Shown here in pieces: positions 36,738 to 44,717 of a stretch of DNA of 64,000 bases. Below the pieces are notes generated by a model that was not told where the DNA came from, did not search any database, and saw only the letters and a program-made list of their open reading frames with translations. The translations under genes and the position numbers were made by a program. The DNA comes from Stappia taiwanensis (GTDB lineage Bacteria > Pseudomonadota > Alphaproteobacteria > Rhizobiales > Stappiaceae). Each line of letters starts with the position of its first letter. Within the stretch, counting starts at the first letter, position 1. The stretch is from NCBI RefSeq assembly GCF_014635285.1, contig NZ_BMCR01000006.1, forward strand, positions 1 to 64,000, written 5' to 3'.

Positions 36738-37931
36738 TCACGCTTTTCCGCGCCGGGCGCGCAGACGGCGAAGGCCGGCCTTCGCCAGGTGGCGCAAGGA
36801 GCGGGTCATCGCAAGATCGAAGCGAAGCAGGCGGCAGCGCGTGGAGGCAAGGGCGCCGCGTGCCAGTAGCACAGTGGCGTAGGGCACGGTGCCGCGCCAA
36901 AGCGGCGTGATCATCGGATGATGCGGCACCGCCAGGGAATCCGCTTCCGCCAGCCCCGGTTCGGCCAGATCCTGCCGCATGGAATAGCGCGTGATCTGCG
37001 CGCCGGGAGAGTAGCGCGCATAGCGCTCGTCATAGGCGATCTTCCACGACCAGATGCGGTGGCCGTCGCGCAGCATCACCATGGTGGCGATTGGTGTTCC
37101 GTCGAGGGTGAGACGATCGATCCGCACCCGGCCGGCCTTCGCCTGGGCGTTGATGAAGTCGCGGGCGAAGGCGAGGCTGTCGGGCTGGCTGGCAAGGGCG
37201 GTGCCGTTCTTCCCCTTCCAGCCGCTCGCTTCAAGCTGAAGGAAGTCCTCAAAGGCAACCAGCACCTCCTGCCGCGCATCGACGCTGGTCAGTTGGACGG
37301 CACCCAGATCCTTCAGCCGCCGCAACTGCCGTCTGATTTCCCGCCGGCGGCTGGTGCCGACCAGGTCGTACTGTTCCTGGCCGGTGGGGCCGGTCGCATG
37401 TCCTGCGCGCACCTGCTCATTGTCGATCTCCAGATGTCCGCCATCCTGGGCGGCGAGGTCCTGAAGCAGGTCGAACACCGGACCGTCGGTGCGTTGATAG
37501 GGCAGGACCACCGGACCGGAGCCGAAGGTCTCGCTCACGGCGGCGAAGAGTGTCTTCAGCGTCGCCGTATCTGCCTCGGGCGCGACCAGCGGCGTGCCGA
37601 GCGGTCCGTATTCCTCGACAAGGGCGCTGCTGGCCGGCAGGAAAAGGCCCGGGCGGCGACGGCAAAAGGGCATCAAGGCCAGAAAGGCGCCGTCGCCGGG
37701 GCGGCGAACGACGCAGATCCCGCCGCGCCCGGGGGCCATCCGGTCCAGATACGGCAACAGGAATTCCGGCCGGAAGAACGGGTTGGGCTCGATGGCCCGG
37801 TCCGCCAGCCGGGTCCAGTCGGCGGTATGCGTTTCGGCCTCCTCCGGGGCGAAGCACAGGCCGGTCATGCCGTCCGCCCCCGGTCCGGGGCGCGATGTCG
37901 ACGGGGCTTGCGTGTGCTCGGCAACTGCCAT
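36738..37931 (-). CDS. GNAT acetyltransferase of the CelD/BcsL-FemAB type
   Basis: A 397-residue protein with two GNAT-like halves. The C-terminal half has RREIRRQLRRLKDLGAVQLT, VAFEDFLQLEASGWKGKNGT, then GRVRIDRLTLDGTPIATMVM and WSWKIAYDERYARYSPGAQI. These are the hallmarks of the Acetyltransf_6 family linked to cellulose or exopolysaccharide acylation. ATG 37931 with GGAAGG upstream is chosen over an earlier in-frame ATG. The C-terminus is strongly Arg-rich. It is downstream of a flippase gene on the same strand, which supports an envelope-polysaccharide role. The acceptor is unknown. Confidence 0.78.
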   Translation of the reverse strand: MAVAEHTQAPSTSRPGPGADGMTGLCFAPEEAETHTADWTRLADRAIEPNPFFRPEFLLPYLDRMAPGRGGICVVRRPGDGAFLALMPFCRRRPGLFLPASSALVEEYGPLGTPLVAPEADTATLKTLFAAVSETFGSGPVVLPYQRTDGPVFDLLQDLAAQDGGHLEIDNEQVRAGHATGPTGQEQYDLVGTSRRREIRRQLRRLKDLGAVQLTSVDARQEVLVAFEDFLQLEASGWKGKNGTALASQPDSLAFARDFINAQAKAGRVRIDRLTLDGTPIATMVMLRDGHRIWSWKIAYDERYARYSPGAQITRYSMRQDLAEPGLAEADSLAVPHHPMITPLWRGTVPYATVLLARGALASTRCRLLRFDLAMTRSLRHLAKAGLRRLRARRGKA

Positions 37932-38043
37932 TGGACCGATCCTTCCGGCCGCCCCGGGGAAAGGGACAAACAACGCGGGGTGATTGCAGAGGCGATCATG
38001 CCACACTCTTCATCGGTTTCTGGCGGTTTTTGGTTGGCGGTGG

Positions 38044-39492
38044 TTAATCCTGCTCGCGAGGCTCGTACGGTGTGGTCCTGCGGGAAACGGTCCAGACGAA
38101 GGTGCGCAGACCGAGTCGGGTACGGGCCTGATGGCACAGTGCGGCCGCTTCGAAACACATGGCGATGCTGGTGGCGATGGCCGCACCCAGAATGCCGAAC
38201 CGGGGGATGAGCAGGATATTCAGGGTAATGTTGAGGGCGAAGGTCAGCGCATAGACGATGGCGCAGCGGTTCTGTTGATCGGCCATGGTCAGCAGCGCGT
38301 CGACCGGCCCGACGGAGGCACGCGCGAGCACGCCGCCCAGCAGGATCAGCATCACCGGATAGCCGCTTTCAAAGCCCGGGCCGAACAGGGCAAGCAGGAA
38401 CGGGCCGACGGCCGCCAGCAGCAGGCAAAGCCCGAGGGTCGGCCAGAAGGTCCAGCGGGCGGTCTTGCCGACAAGGCCCGCGAGCGCTGCGTGGTCGCCC
38501 TTGTGAAACAGGTCGGAAAAGCGGTGCGCGGTCGCGGAGCGGACTGCGAAATAGACGAAATGGGCAATGGCCGGGGTTTTCGAGGCGGCAAAATAGATCG
38601 CCACCTCGTCAGGCGGGCGCCACAGGCTGACCAGCACCACATCGGCGCTGGTGATCAACTGGAAGAAGCCTTCGACCAACAGGATCGGCAGGGAAATCTT
38701 CAGCCAGAGGCGAATGGTCCAGTTGTCGCGGGCGGGCAGGCGCGGCGGCTGCGGCTTCAAGGCCCGCTGGAGAACAAGCATTTGCAGAAGGGCGACCGAC
38801 CATGTGACGAGAATGGCGAGCAGGCAGGCGGTTTCGGCGCTGGCCGGCGCCCCGGCCCAGATCGCCAGGGAAAGCCCGCCGAGGAGCAGAAGGGGCCGCC
38901 AGATGAAGGTCGGCAACATGGCCAGAAGCGGCCAGTCATAGGCGCGAGCAATGCCATCCTGAATGCTGCCGATGGTGAACAGCGGCAGGCAGATCGCGCC
39001 CAGGAACAGCGGCAGGACGTAGTAGGAGGTGACCAGATCGCCGAGAAGCCAGACGGCCAGCATGCCGGTGGCGGCGATCGCTGTCGCGGCAAGCCCGCCG
39101 ACCATGCGGCTGCCGAGCAGCAGGGCGTTGAGCCGGGCCGGGGTGCTGTGGGTCCGGTATTCGGGGATGAGGCGCAGGACGGAGGAGGAAAAGCCGAGCG
39201 GCGCGAAGATGCCGAGCACCACCACAAGGGTCCAGACGACGACATAGATGCCGTATTCGTGACCGCCCATCAGCCGTGCCAGAATGACTTGAGAGGCGTA
39301 GGCGACAATGGCGCCGAATACGCGCACGGCAAAGATGATCAGTGCCATGCGCTGGGCGCGGAAGGTGTCCGGCTCGCCGGTCAGGATCGCATCGGCATGC
39401 GCAAGCAGGGGCCGAAGGCGTCGTAAGAGGGCCGCGGGGAGGACACGTTCGGACCATGTCAGCAGGGACAGGCGCAACAGCAGCGGCTCCAT
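38044..39492 (-). CDS. Wzx-type polysaccharide flippase (MOP superfamily)
   Basis: A 482-residue integral membrane protein with about 12-14 hydrophobic helices. IIFAVRVFGAIVAYASQVILA begins the typical Wzx/oligosaccharide-flippase core, followed by LARLMGGHEYGIYVVVWTLV. SADVVLVSLWRPPDEVAIYF and the C-terminal LNILLIPRFGILGAAIATSI are characteristic. It is predicted to flip undecaprenyl-linked glycans across the inner membrane. It is upstream of the CelD-like acetyltransferase on the same strand with 112 bp between them. No glycosyltransferases are nearby. Confidence 0.85.
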   Translation of the reverse strand: MEPLLLRLSLLTWSERVLPAALLRRLRPLLAHADAILTGEPDTFRAQRMALIIFAVRVFGAIVAYASQVILARLMGGHEYGIYVVVWTLVVVLGIFAPLGFSSSVLRLIPEYRTHSTPARLNALLLGSRMVGGLAATAIAATGMLAVWLLGDLVTSYYVLPLFLGAICLPLFTIGSIQDGIARAYDWPLLAMLPTFIWRPLLLLGGLSLAIWAGAPASAETACLLAILVTWSVALLQMLVLQRALKPQPPRLPARDNWTIRLWLKISLPILLVEGFFQLITSADVVLVSLWRPPDEVAIYFAASKTPAIAHFVYFAVRSATAHRFSDLFHKGDHAALAGLVGKTARWTFWPTLGLCLLLAAVGPFLLALFGPGFESGYPVMLILLGGVLARASVGPVDALLTMADQQNRCAIVYALTFALNITLNILLIPRFGILGAAIATSIAMCFEAAALCHQARTRLGLRTFVWTVSRRTTPYEPREQD

Positions 39493-39582
39493 TCCAGGGT
39501 GGCGTCGACAAAATCTAGGCCGAGAGCCTTAATTTTCCGTGCGCTACCTCGGTCCGGACGGTGGAGATGCCGCCCCTAGGCG

Positions 39583-40287
39583 TCAGGGGGCGACCGGCGA
39601 GCCGAAGGCGGGTTCGAAGCGACCGGTGGCCGGATCGAGCAGGCGCAATTCGCCCGACCCGATGTCGAACCAGGAGCCATGCAGGGCAAGCTTGCCTTTT
39701 TCCTCAAGGATCCGGACGCACGGGAAGGAGCGCAGGTTCTCCAAAGACTGGCGCACGCCTGCGTATTCCAGGGCGAGCTGCGGATCCTCTTCCCGCTCCA
39801 GCGGAATGCATTGGAACTTGGCTGCCGGCTCCAGCAGGGTCATCCACTTGCCGATGAAATCGCCCGGCGAAAGCGGAACGGAGTTCTGGTTGAGGAAGGC
39901 TTTCACGCCACCGCACTGGCCATGGCCCATCACGACGATATGTTTGACCCGCAGCGCTTGGACGGCGAATTCGAGAGCCGCACTGGTGGAATGGTAGTCA
40001 TCGTCGGGCGCGTAGGGCGGTACCAGATTGGCGACATTGCGGACCACGAACAATTCGCCGGGGCCGGCGCCGAAGATGCCCTCCGGGGTGACCCGGCTGT
40101 CACAGCAGGACACCACCATCACCTCAGGCTGCTGGCCGTAAAGGGCGAGCTTTTCGTAGTTGTGGCGGTGCGGGGCGTGCGCCTGGTTCAGATAGTTGCG
40201 GTATCCGTCCAGAAGGAGATCGGGAAAACCGGAAGGATCGACGCCGTCCGAAGGTGTTTCGGTGTCGGTGGAGTGTTCGTTGGCCAT
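39583..40287 (-). CDS. Beta-class carbonic anhydrase
   Basis: Zinc enzyme interconverting CO2 and bicarbonate. The ligands are Cys62, His122 and Cys125 (SCCDSR and GHGQCGG), with the Asp63-Arg65 dyad intact. FVVRNVANLVPPY is also conserved. The 234 residues are normal, with no signal peptide, so it is cytoplasmic. Start ATG 40287 has GGGGAT upstream. Divergent from mch across 203 bp and 5 kb from ccr, which consumes CO2, so a supply role is plausible but inferred. Confidence 0.95.
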   Translation of the reverse strand: MANEHSTDTETPSDGVDPSGFPDLLLDGYRNYLNQAHAPHRHNYEKLALYGQQPEVMVVSCCDSRVTPEGIFGAGPGELFVVRNVANLVPPYAPDDDYHSTSAALEFAVQALRVKHIVVMGHGQCGGVKAFLNQNSVPLSPGDFIGKWMTLLEPAAKFQCIPLEREEDPQLALEYAGVRQSLENLRSFPCVRILEEKGKLALHGSWFDIGSGELRLLDPATGRFEPAFGSPVAP

Positions 40288-40490
40288 GCGAAATCCCCAT
40301 TCTGGGCCCGGCTCCTGGGCCCCGTGGCTGATGGCCGGAACGTAAGGTCAAGGTAGGCCAACGTCCAGATGGGGGCCACGGAATTGTTCCAAGTTCGTAT
40401 TGCGCTGCGGTGAAACAGACGGTCAAATGCGGCACGGCGAAAGCAAGGCCGGCCCCAACAGGCGGGCGTTGGCGAGGGAAGGAACAGGCG

Positions 40491-41543
40491 TTGAGCAAGA
40501 CCAATCCGGGCAATTTCTTTGAGGATTTCTACGTTGGGCAGGTGATCCGGCATGCGACGCCGCGCACGATCACGGAGGGAGACTGCGCGCTCTACACCGC
40601 GCTTTATGGATCGCGTTTCGCCGTTCAGTCCTCCGCGGCGTTCGCGCGCGCGCTGAACTATCCGGCGGCGCCAGTGGACGACCTTCTGGTGTTCCACATC
40701 GTTTTCGGCAAGACGGTGCCGGATATCTCGCTGAACGCGGTGGCCAATCTGGGCTATGCCGGCGGACGCTTTCTGGCCCCTGTCTATCCCGGCGACAGCC
40801 TGTCGGCTGTTTCGGAGGTCATTGGCCTGAAGGAAAACTCCAACGGCAAGACCGGTGTCGTCTATGTGCGCTCCACCGGCTACAAGGACGATGGCACGGA
40901 GGTGCTCGACTATGTGCGCTGGGTGATGGTGCGCAAGCGCGACCCGTCGGCGCCGGCGCCGATGCCGGTGGTGCCGGACCTGCCGGATGCGATCTCACCC
41001 GATGCCCTGGGCGATGCCTGCCCGTTGATCGACCATGCGGCCTGGGACACGGATCTGTCGGGCGCGCCGCACCGGTTCGGCGACTATGTGGCCGGCGAGC
41101 GGATCGACCATGTGGACGGCATGACCGTGGAGGAGGCGGAACACCAGATCGCCACCCGGCTCTACCAGAACACGGCGAAGGTGCATTTCAACCAGCATTC
41201 GGAAGGCCAGGGACGGTTCGGCCGCCGGCTGATCTATGGCGGCCATGTGATTTCGCTGGCCCGGGCGCTATCCTTCAACGGTTTGGCCAATGCCTTCCAT
41301 GTCGCGGGCATCAACGCAGGCCGCCATGTGGCGCCGCTGTTCGCCGGCGATACGGTCTTTGCCTGGTCGGAGGTGCTGGAAACCTCCAATATTTCCGGGC
41401 GCGACGATGTGGGGGCAGTGCGCCTGCGCACTCTGGCCACCAAGGATCGCCCCTGCGCCGATTTCCCCGGCAACGGCGCGGATGGCGCCTATGACCCGGC
41501 GGTGATCCTCGACTTCGATTACTGGGCGCTGATGCCGAAATGA
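40491..41543 (+). CDS. mch: Mesaconyl-CoA hydratase
   Basis: Hydrates mesaconyl-C1-CoA to beta-methylmalyl-CoA in the ethylmalonyl-CoA pathway. It is a MaoC-type double hot-dog protein of 350 residues. NPGNFFEDFYVGQ, ATPRTITEGDCALYTALYGS, DDLLVFHIVFGKTVPDISLN and NLGYAGGRFLAPVYPGDSLS closely match known Mch. The second half carries KVHFNQHSEGQGRFGRRLIY and GGHVISLARALSFNG. Start is TTG 40491: AAGGAA (40479-40484) is six bases upstream, and homology begins exactly there. An in-frame GTG at 40410 would add 27 unlikely residues. Confidence 0.94.
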   Translation: MSKTNPGNFFEDFYVGQVIRHATPRTITEGDCALYTALYGSRFAVQSSAAFARALNYPAAPVDDLLVFHIVFGKTVPDISLNAVANLGYAGGRFLAPVYPGDSLSAVSEVIGLKENSNGKTGVVYVRSTGYKDDGTEVLDYVRWVMVRKRDPSAPAPMPVVPDLPDAISPDALGDACPLIDHAAWDTDLSGAPHRFGDYVAGERIDHVDGMTVEEAEHQIATRLYQNTAKVHFNQHSEGQGRFGRRLIYGGHVISLARALSFNGLANAFHVAGINAGRHVAPLFAGDTVFAWSEVLETSNISGRDDVGAVRLRTLATKDRPCADFPGNGADGAYDPAVILDFDYWALMPK

Positions 41544-41568
41544 TCAGCTTGAGGGCGGGCGGCGCCGG

Positions 41569-42519
41569 TCAGGTGCCGCCGGCCAGCGGGTGATGCGCCT
41601 CGACCAGCGCGCGCAGGCGTTCATCGAGCACATGGGTGTAGATCTGGGTGGTGGAAATATCCGCATGGCCCAGCAATTGTTGCACCACCCTGAGATCGGC
41701 GCCGTTCTGCAAGAGGTGCGAGGCGAAGGCGTGCCGCAGCACATGCGGGCTGAGAAGGCTCGGGTCGAGGCCGGCGCGCGCCGCCAGCGCCTTCAGGTCG
41801 CGGGCGAAGGCCTGACGGGTGAAATGGCCGCTCTCGCCATGGGAGGGAAACAGCCAGCGGCTGCCCATCTGGCCCTTCGACTTCGCCCCCTCGAGAGCCT
41901 GGCGTTCGGCCACATAGGCGCGCATCGCCGTGCGGGCGGCCGGGCTCAGCGGCACCGCACGTTCCTTGCCGCCCTTGCCGCTGACGGTGATCAGGCGCTC
42001 GTCGCGCAGGGCAGCCGACAGGGGCAGGGAAACGAGTTCCGATACGCGCAGGCCGGTGGCATAAAGCACTTCGAGCAGCGTGTGCAGGCGTCGCGTCCGC
42101 AGCGCCGCCGCCGGGGTTTCTCCGCCAGTTTGCGCCTCTGCCTCGGCGGTCTTGAGCAACAGGTCCACGTCCTCAACGCTGAGCACCTTGGGCAGGGTGG
42201 CGCGCTTTTTCGGCGCCAGCACGGCGCGGGTCGGATCGTCCCCGCGCAGGCCATCGGCGTAAAGGTGCTTGTAGAACTGGCGCAGCGCCGACAGGCGCCG
42301 GGCCTGCGAGCTGGCGGCAAAGCCGCGCGCGGTCAGATCGCCGAGATAGGCGGTGATCGTCTCCGTGTTCGCGCCAAGGAGGGTCGTGCCATTGGCGCCG
42401 GCGAACTCGGCGAAATCCTCAAGATCGCGCCGGTAGCTTTCCAGCGTGTTCACCGCCGCGCCCCGTTCGGCGGAGAGCATTTCCAGAAAGGTTTCCAGAT
42501 GGCGGCTGTTATCGGCCAC
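41569..42519 (-). CDS. xerD: Tyrosine recombinase XerD
   Basis: Site-specific recombinase that, with XerC, resolves chromosome dimers at dif. The 316 residues contain an N-terminal SAM-like domain ([20 protein letters not shown]). The complete catalytic set is Arg158 (TGLRVSEL), Lys182, His259, Arg262 ([12 protein letters not shown]), His285 (LLGHADIST) and Tyr294. Start is GTG 42519 with CAGGAGA upstream. Its place beside aroK-aroB and a microprotein gene is standard in Hyphomicrobiales, so this is the housekeeping XerD and not a mobile integrase. Confidence 0.95.
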   Translation of the reverse strand: MADNSRHLETFLEMLSAERGAAVNTLESYRRDLEDFAEFAGANGTTLLGANTETITAYLGDLTARGFAASSQARRLSALRQFYKHLYADGLRGDDPTRAVLAPKKRATLPKVLSVEDVDLLLKTAEAEAQTGGETPAAALRTRRLHTLLEVLYATGLRVSELVSLPLSAALRDERLITVSGKGGKERAVPLSPAARTAMRAYVAERQALEGAKSKGQMGSRWLFPSHGESGHFTRQAFARDLKALAARAGLDPSLLSPHVLRHAFASHLLQNGADLRVVQQLLGHADISTTQIYTHVLDERLRALVEAHHPLAGGT

Positions 42520-42568
42520 GTCGGGTCTCCTGTTCCCGTTCGCTCACCGGTTTTCCCCTCAAGCGATG

Positions 42569-42712
42569 TTAGCGGCCGAACCCATCCATCTGCACGCGAA
42601 CGGTGATATCGCGCTGGGACGGCTCAACAAAGGTCGCCAGGCCATAGACGGCGGCAACGGCAAGGCCGCCAAGCAGCACAAGAACGAACAGCAATCGGGA
42701 CAGTGTGGGCAT
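42569..42712 (-). CDS. 47-residue single-span membrane microprotein
   Basis: Small gene starting MPTLSRLLFVLVLLGG, continuing through one hydrophobic helix (about residues 6-26) to FVEPSQRDITVRVQMDGFGR and a TAA. GGAT lies eight bases before the ATG. It is 49 bp upstream of xerD on the same strand and divergent from aroK. Small proteins of this shape (membrane helix, then VEP-x-x-R-x-x-TV) sit at the same place in other Hyphomicrobiales, from memory. Function is unknown. Codon pattern and coding potential are good. Confidence 0.75.
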   Translation of the reverse strand: MPTLSRLLFVLVLLGGLAVAAVYGLATFVEPSQRDITVRVQMDGFGR

Positions 42713-42921
42713 TCAGGATCCATGGTGGTCCGGTATCGCCGCCTGACAGAGGGGCGCACGGTCGCTGCCCAAGTATGTGGCGAAACCGGGCGGGCGATGC
42801 AAGAAAAACAGGGCGATCCGCCCTGGCAAGCACCATGTCCACGGGGGATGGCCGGGGGCTGACCTTGACAGCACCGGCGCGACACGGTCAAAGCGGGGCA
42901 GATGTTTCAGGGAGAGGCGCG

Positions 42922-43521
42922 GTGCAAACGTCCGCAGTGAGGAAAGTCCTGGACCGGGATCGGGTTGCGCGTCTGACGGCGGCGCTGGGCACGCGCTCCA
43001 TCGTGCTGGTCGGTATCATGGGGTGTGGCAAGTCGAGTGTCGGCCGCCGGCTGGCGCAGGCGATCGACCTGCCGTTCGTCGATGCCGATACCGAAATCGA
43101 GGCGGCCGCCAACCAGACCATCTCGGAGATTTTCGCCCAGCATGGCGAGGCTTACTTCCGGGCGGGCGAGCAGCGGGTGATCGCCCGGCTGTTGAAGAGC
43201 GGGCCGCAGGTGCTGGCCACCGGGGGCGGCGCCTTCATGAACGCGGAGACCCGCGAGGAGGTGCGCAAGGCGGGAATTTCCGTCTGGCTGCGTGCCGAGT
43301 TGCAGGTGGTGATGCAGCGGGTGCGCCGCAGGGGCACCCGTCCCTTGCTGCAGGATCCGGACCCGGAAGGGGTGCTGCGCCGGCTTTTGGAGGAGCGCGA
43401 ACCGGTTTATGCGCTCGCCGATCTTGCGGTCTGGTCCCGCGATGTGCCGCATGAGACGGTGATGAATGATATTGTCGCCGCGCTGGAGGGGCATCTGGGC
43501 CTTCCGCCGGCACAGGATTGA
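42922..43521 (+). CDS. aroK: Shikimate kinase
   Basis: Phosphorylates shikimate to shikimate-3-phosphate in the aromatic amino-acid pathway. The 199 residues include the P-loop GIMGCGKS (31-38), the shikimate-binding DADTEIE (from 54) and TGGGAF. RGTRPLLQ lies in the lid region. GTG 42922 has GGGAG eight bases upstream and gives a family-length protein. The frame is open back to 42703, but that part shows no homology. aroB follows within 26 bp. Confidence 0.94.
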   Translation: MQTSAVRKVLDRDRVARLTAALGTRSIVLVGIMGCGKSSVGRRLAQAIDLPFVDADTEIEAAANQTISEIFAQHGEAYFRAGEQRVIARLLKSGPQVLATGGGAFMNAETREEVRKAGISVWLRAELQVVMQRVRRRGTRPLLQDPDPEGVLRRLLEEREPVYALADLAVWSRDVPHETVMNDIVAALEGHLGLPPAQD

Positions 43522-43547
43522 AACTCTTGAAAGGATCGGTAGTTCCA

Positions 43548-44717
43548 ATGGTCGCCAATGTTCCCCTCGACGCCGCCGATGCTGAAGCCTGCGGCCTGAC
43601 GCGGGTGCCGGTCGATCTCGGCGCGCGCAGCTATGAGATCGTCATTGGCCGGGGCGCGCTTGCCGAGGCGGGAGCCAGGATTGCCGAGGTTCTGCCGGGT
43701 AGCCGGGCGGCGATCGTCACCGACGAGACCGTGGCGGGGCTGCATCTGGAGGCCCTGCGCGCGTCCCTCGATGCGGCGGAGGTCGGCCATGAGGTGATCA
43801 CCATTCCCGCCGGTGAGGCCAGCAAGTGCTTTTCCATGTTCCAGACCGTGTGCGAGCGGGTGCTCGACGCCAAGCTGGAACGCGGCGATGCGGTGATCGC
43901 GCTCGGCGGCGGTGTCGTCGGCGACCTTGCCGGTTTCGTTGCCGCCAGCGTGCGGCGGGGCATGCCCTTCGTTCAACTGCCCACCAGCCTGCTGGCCCAG
44001 GTGGATTCCTCCGTCGGCGGCAAGACCGGCATCAACGTGCGCCACGGCAAGAACCTGATCGGCGCGTTTCATCAGCCCAGCCTGGTCATTGCCGATACCG
44101 CGGTGCTCGACACCCTGTCGCCGCGGGAATTCCGTGCCGGCTATGCGGAGGTGGCGAAATACGGCCTGCTTGGCGATGCCGGGTTCTTCTCCTGGCTGGA
44201 GGCCAACCACGCGGCGGTGTTCGCCGGCGGTCCGGAGCGGGAAGAGGCGGTGGCCGCCTCCTGCTGGGCAAAGGCGGCGGTGGTCGCCGATGACGAGCGC
44301 GAGGCGGGACGGCGGGCGCTGCTCAATCTCGGGCATACCTTTGGCCATGCGATGGAGGCGGTGGTCGCCTATGACGGCGCGCGGCTGGTGCATGGCGAGG
44401 GCGTGGCCATCGGCATGCGCATGGCCTTTGATTTCTCGGTGGAGCTGGGGTTGTGTTCGCCGGAGGACGGGGCGCGGGTGGAGACCCATCTGACGGCGGT
44501 CGGCTTGCCGACCACCCTTGCCGACATTCCCGGGCAGATGCCGCCGGCGGAGACGTTTCTCGACATAATGGCCCAGGACAAGAAAGTGTCCCGTGGGGCG
44601 CTGACCTTCGTTCTCGTGCGCGGCATCGGCGAGGCCTTCGTGGAGCGCGGTGTCGATCCGGCGCGGGTGCGGGAGTTCCTGGCGCGGGAGCTGGAACGTG
44701 AGAGTGCTGCCCGATGA
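43548..44717 (+). CDS. aroB: 3-dehydroquinate synthase
   Basis: Second step of the shikimate pathway, converting DAHP to 3-dehydroquinate with NAD and a divalent metal. The 389 residues show IPAGEASKCFSMFQTVCE, ALGGGVVGDLAGFVAASVRR, PTSLLAQVDSSVGGKTGINV, EVAKYGLLGD, LNLGHTFGHAME (metal His) and VHGEGVAIGM. ATG 43548 is chosen. TTG codons at 43518 and 43527 are in frame, and the first would overlap the aroK stop, but the ATG start gives the more usual N-terminus. The stop overlaps the corC-like gene by 4 bp. Confidence 0.96.
   Translation: MVANVPLDAADAEACGLTRVPVDLGARSYEIVIGRGALAEAGARIAEVLPGSRAAIVTDETVAGLHLEALRASLDAAEVGHEVITIPAGEASKCFSMFQTVCERVLDAKLERGDAVIALGGGVVGDLAGFVAASVRRGMPFVQLPTSLLAQVDSSVGGKTGINVRHGKNLIGAFHQPSLVIADTAVLDTLSPREFRAGYAEVAKYGLLGDAGFFSWLEANHAAVFAGGPEREEAVAASCWAKAAVVADDEREAGRRALLNLGHTFGHAMEAVVAYDGARLVHGEGVAIGMRMAFDFSVELGLCSPEDGARVETHLTAVGLPTTLADIPGQMPPAETFLDIMAQDKKVSRGALTFVLVRGIGEAFVERGVDPARVREFLARELERESAAR

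Noticed and set aside
41569-42519. Tyrosine recombinase as a sign of an integrated element
   Set aside because: Catalytic set, length and position beside aroK-aroB identify housekeeping XerD; no att repeats, cargo or composition change nearby.
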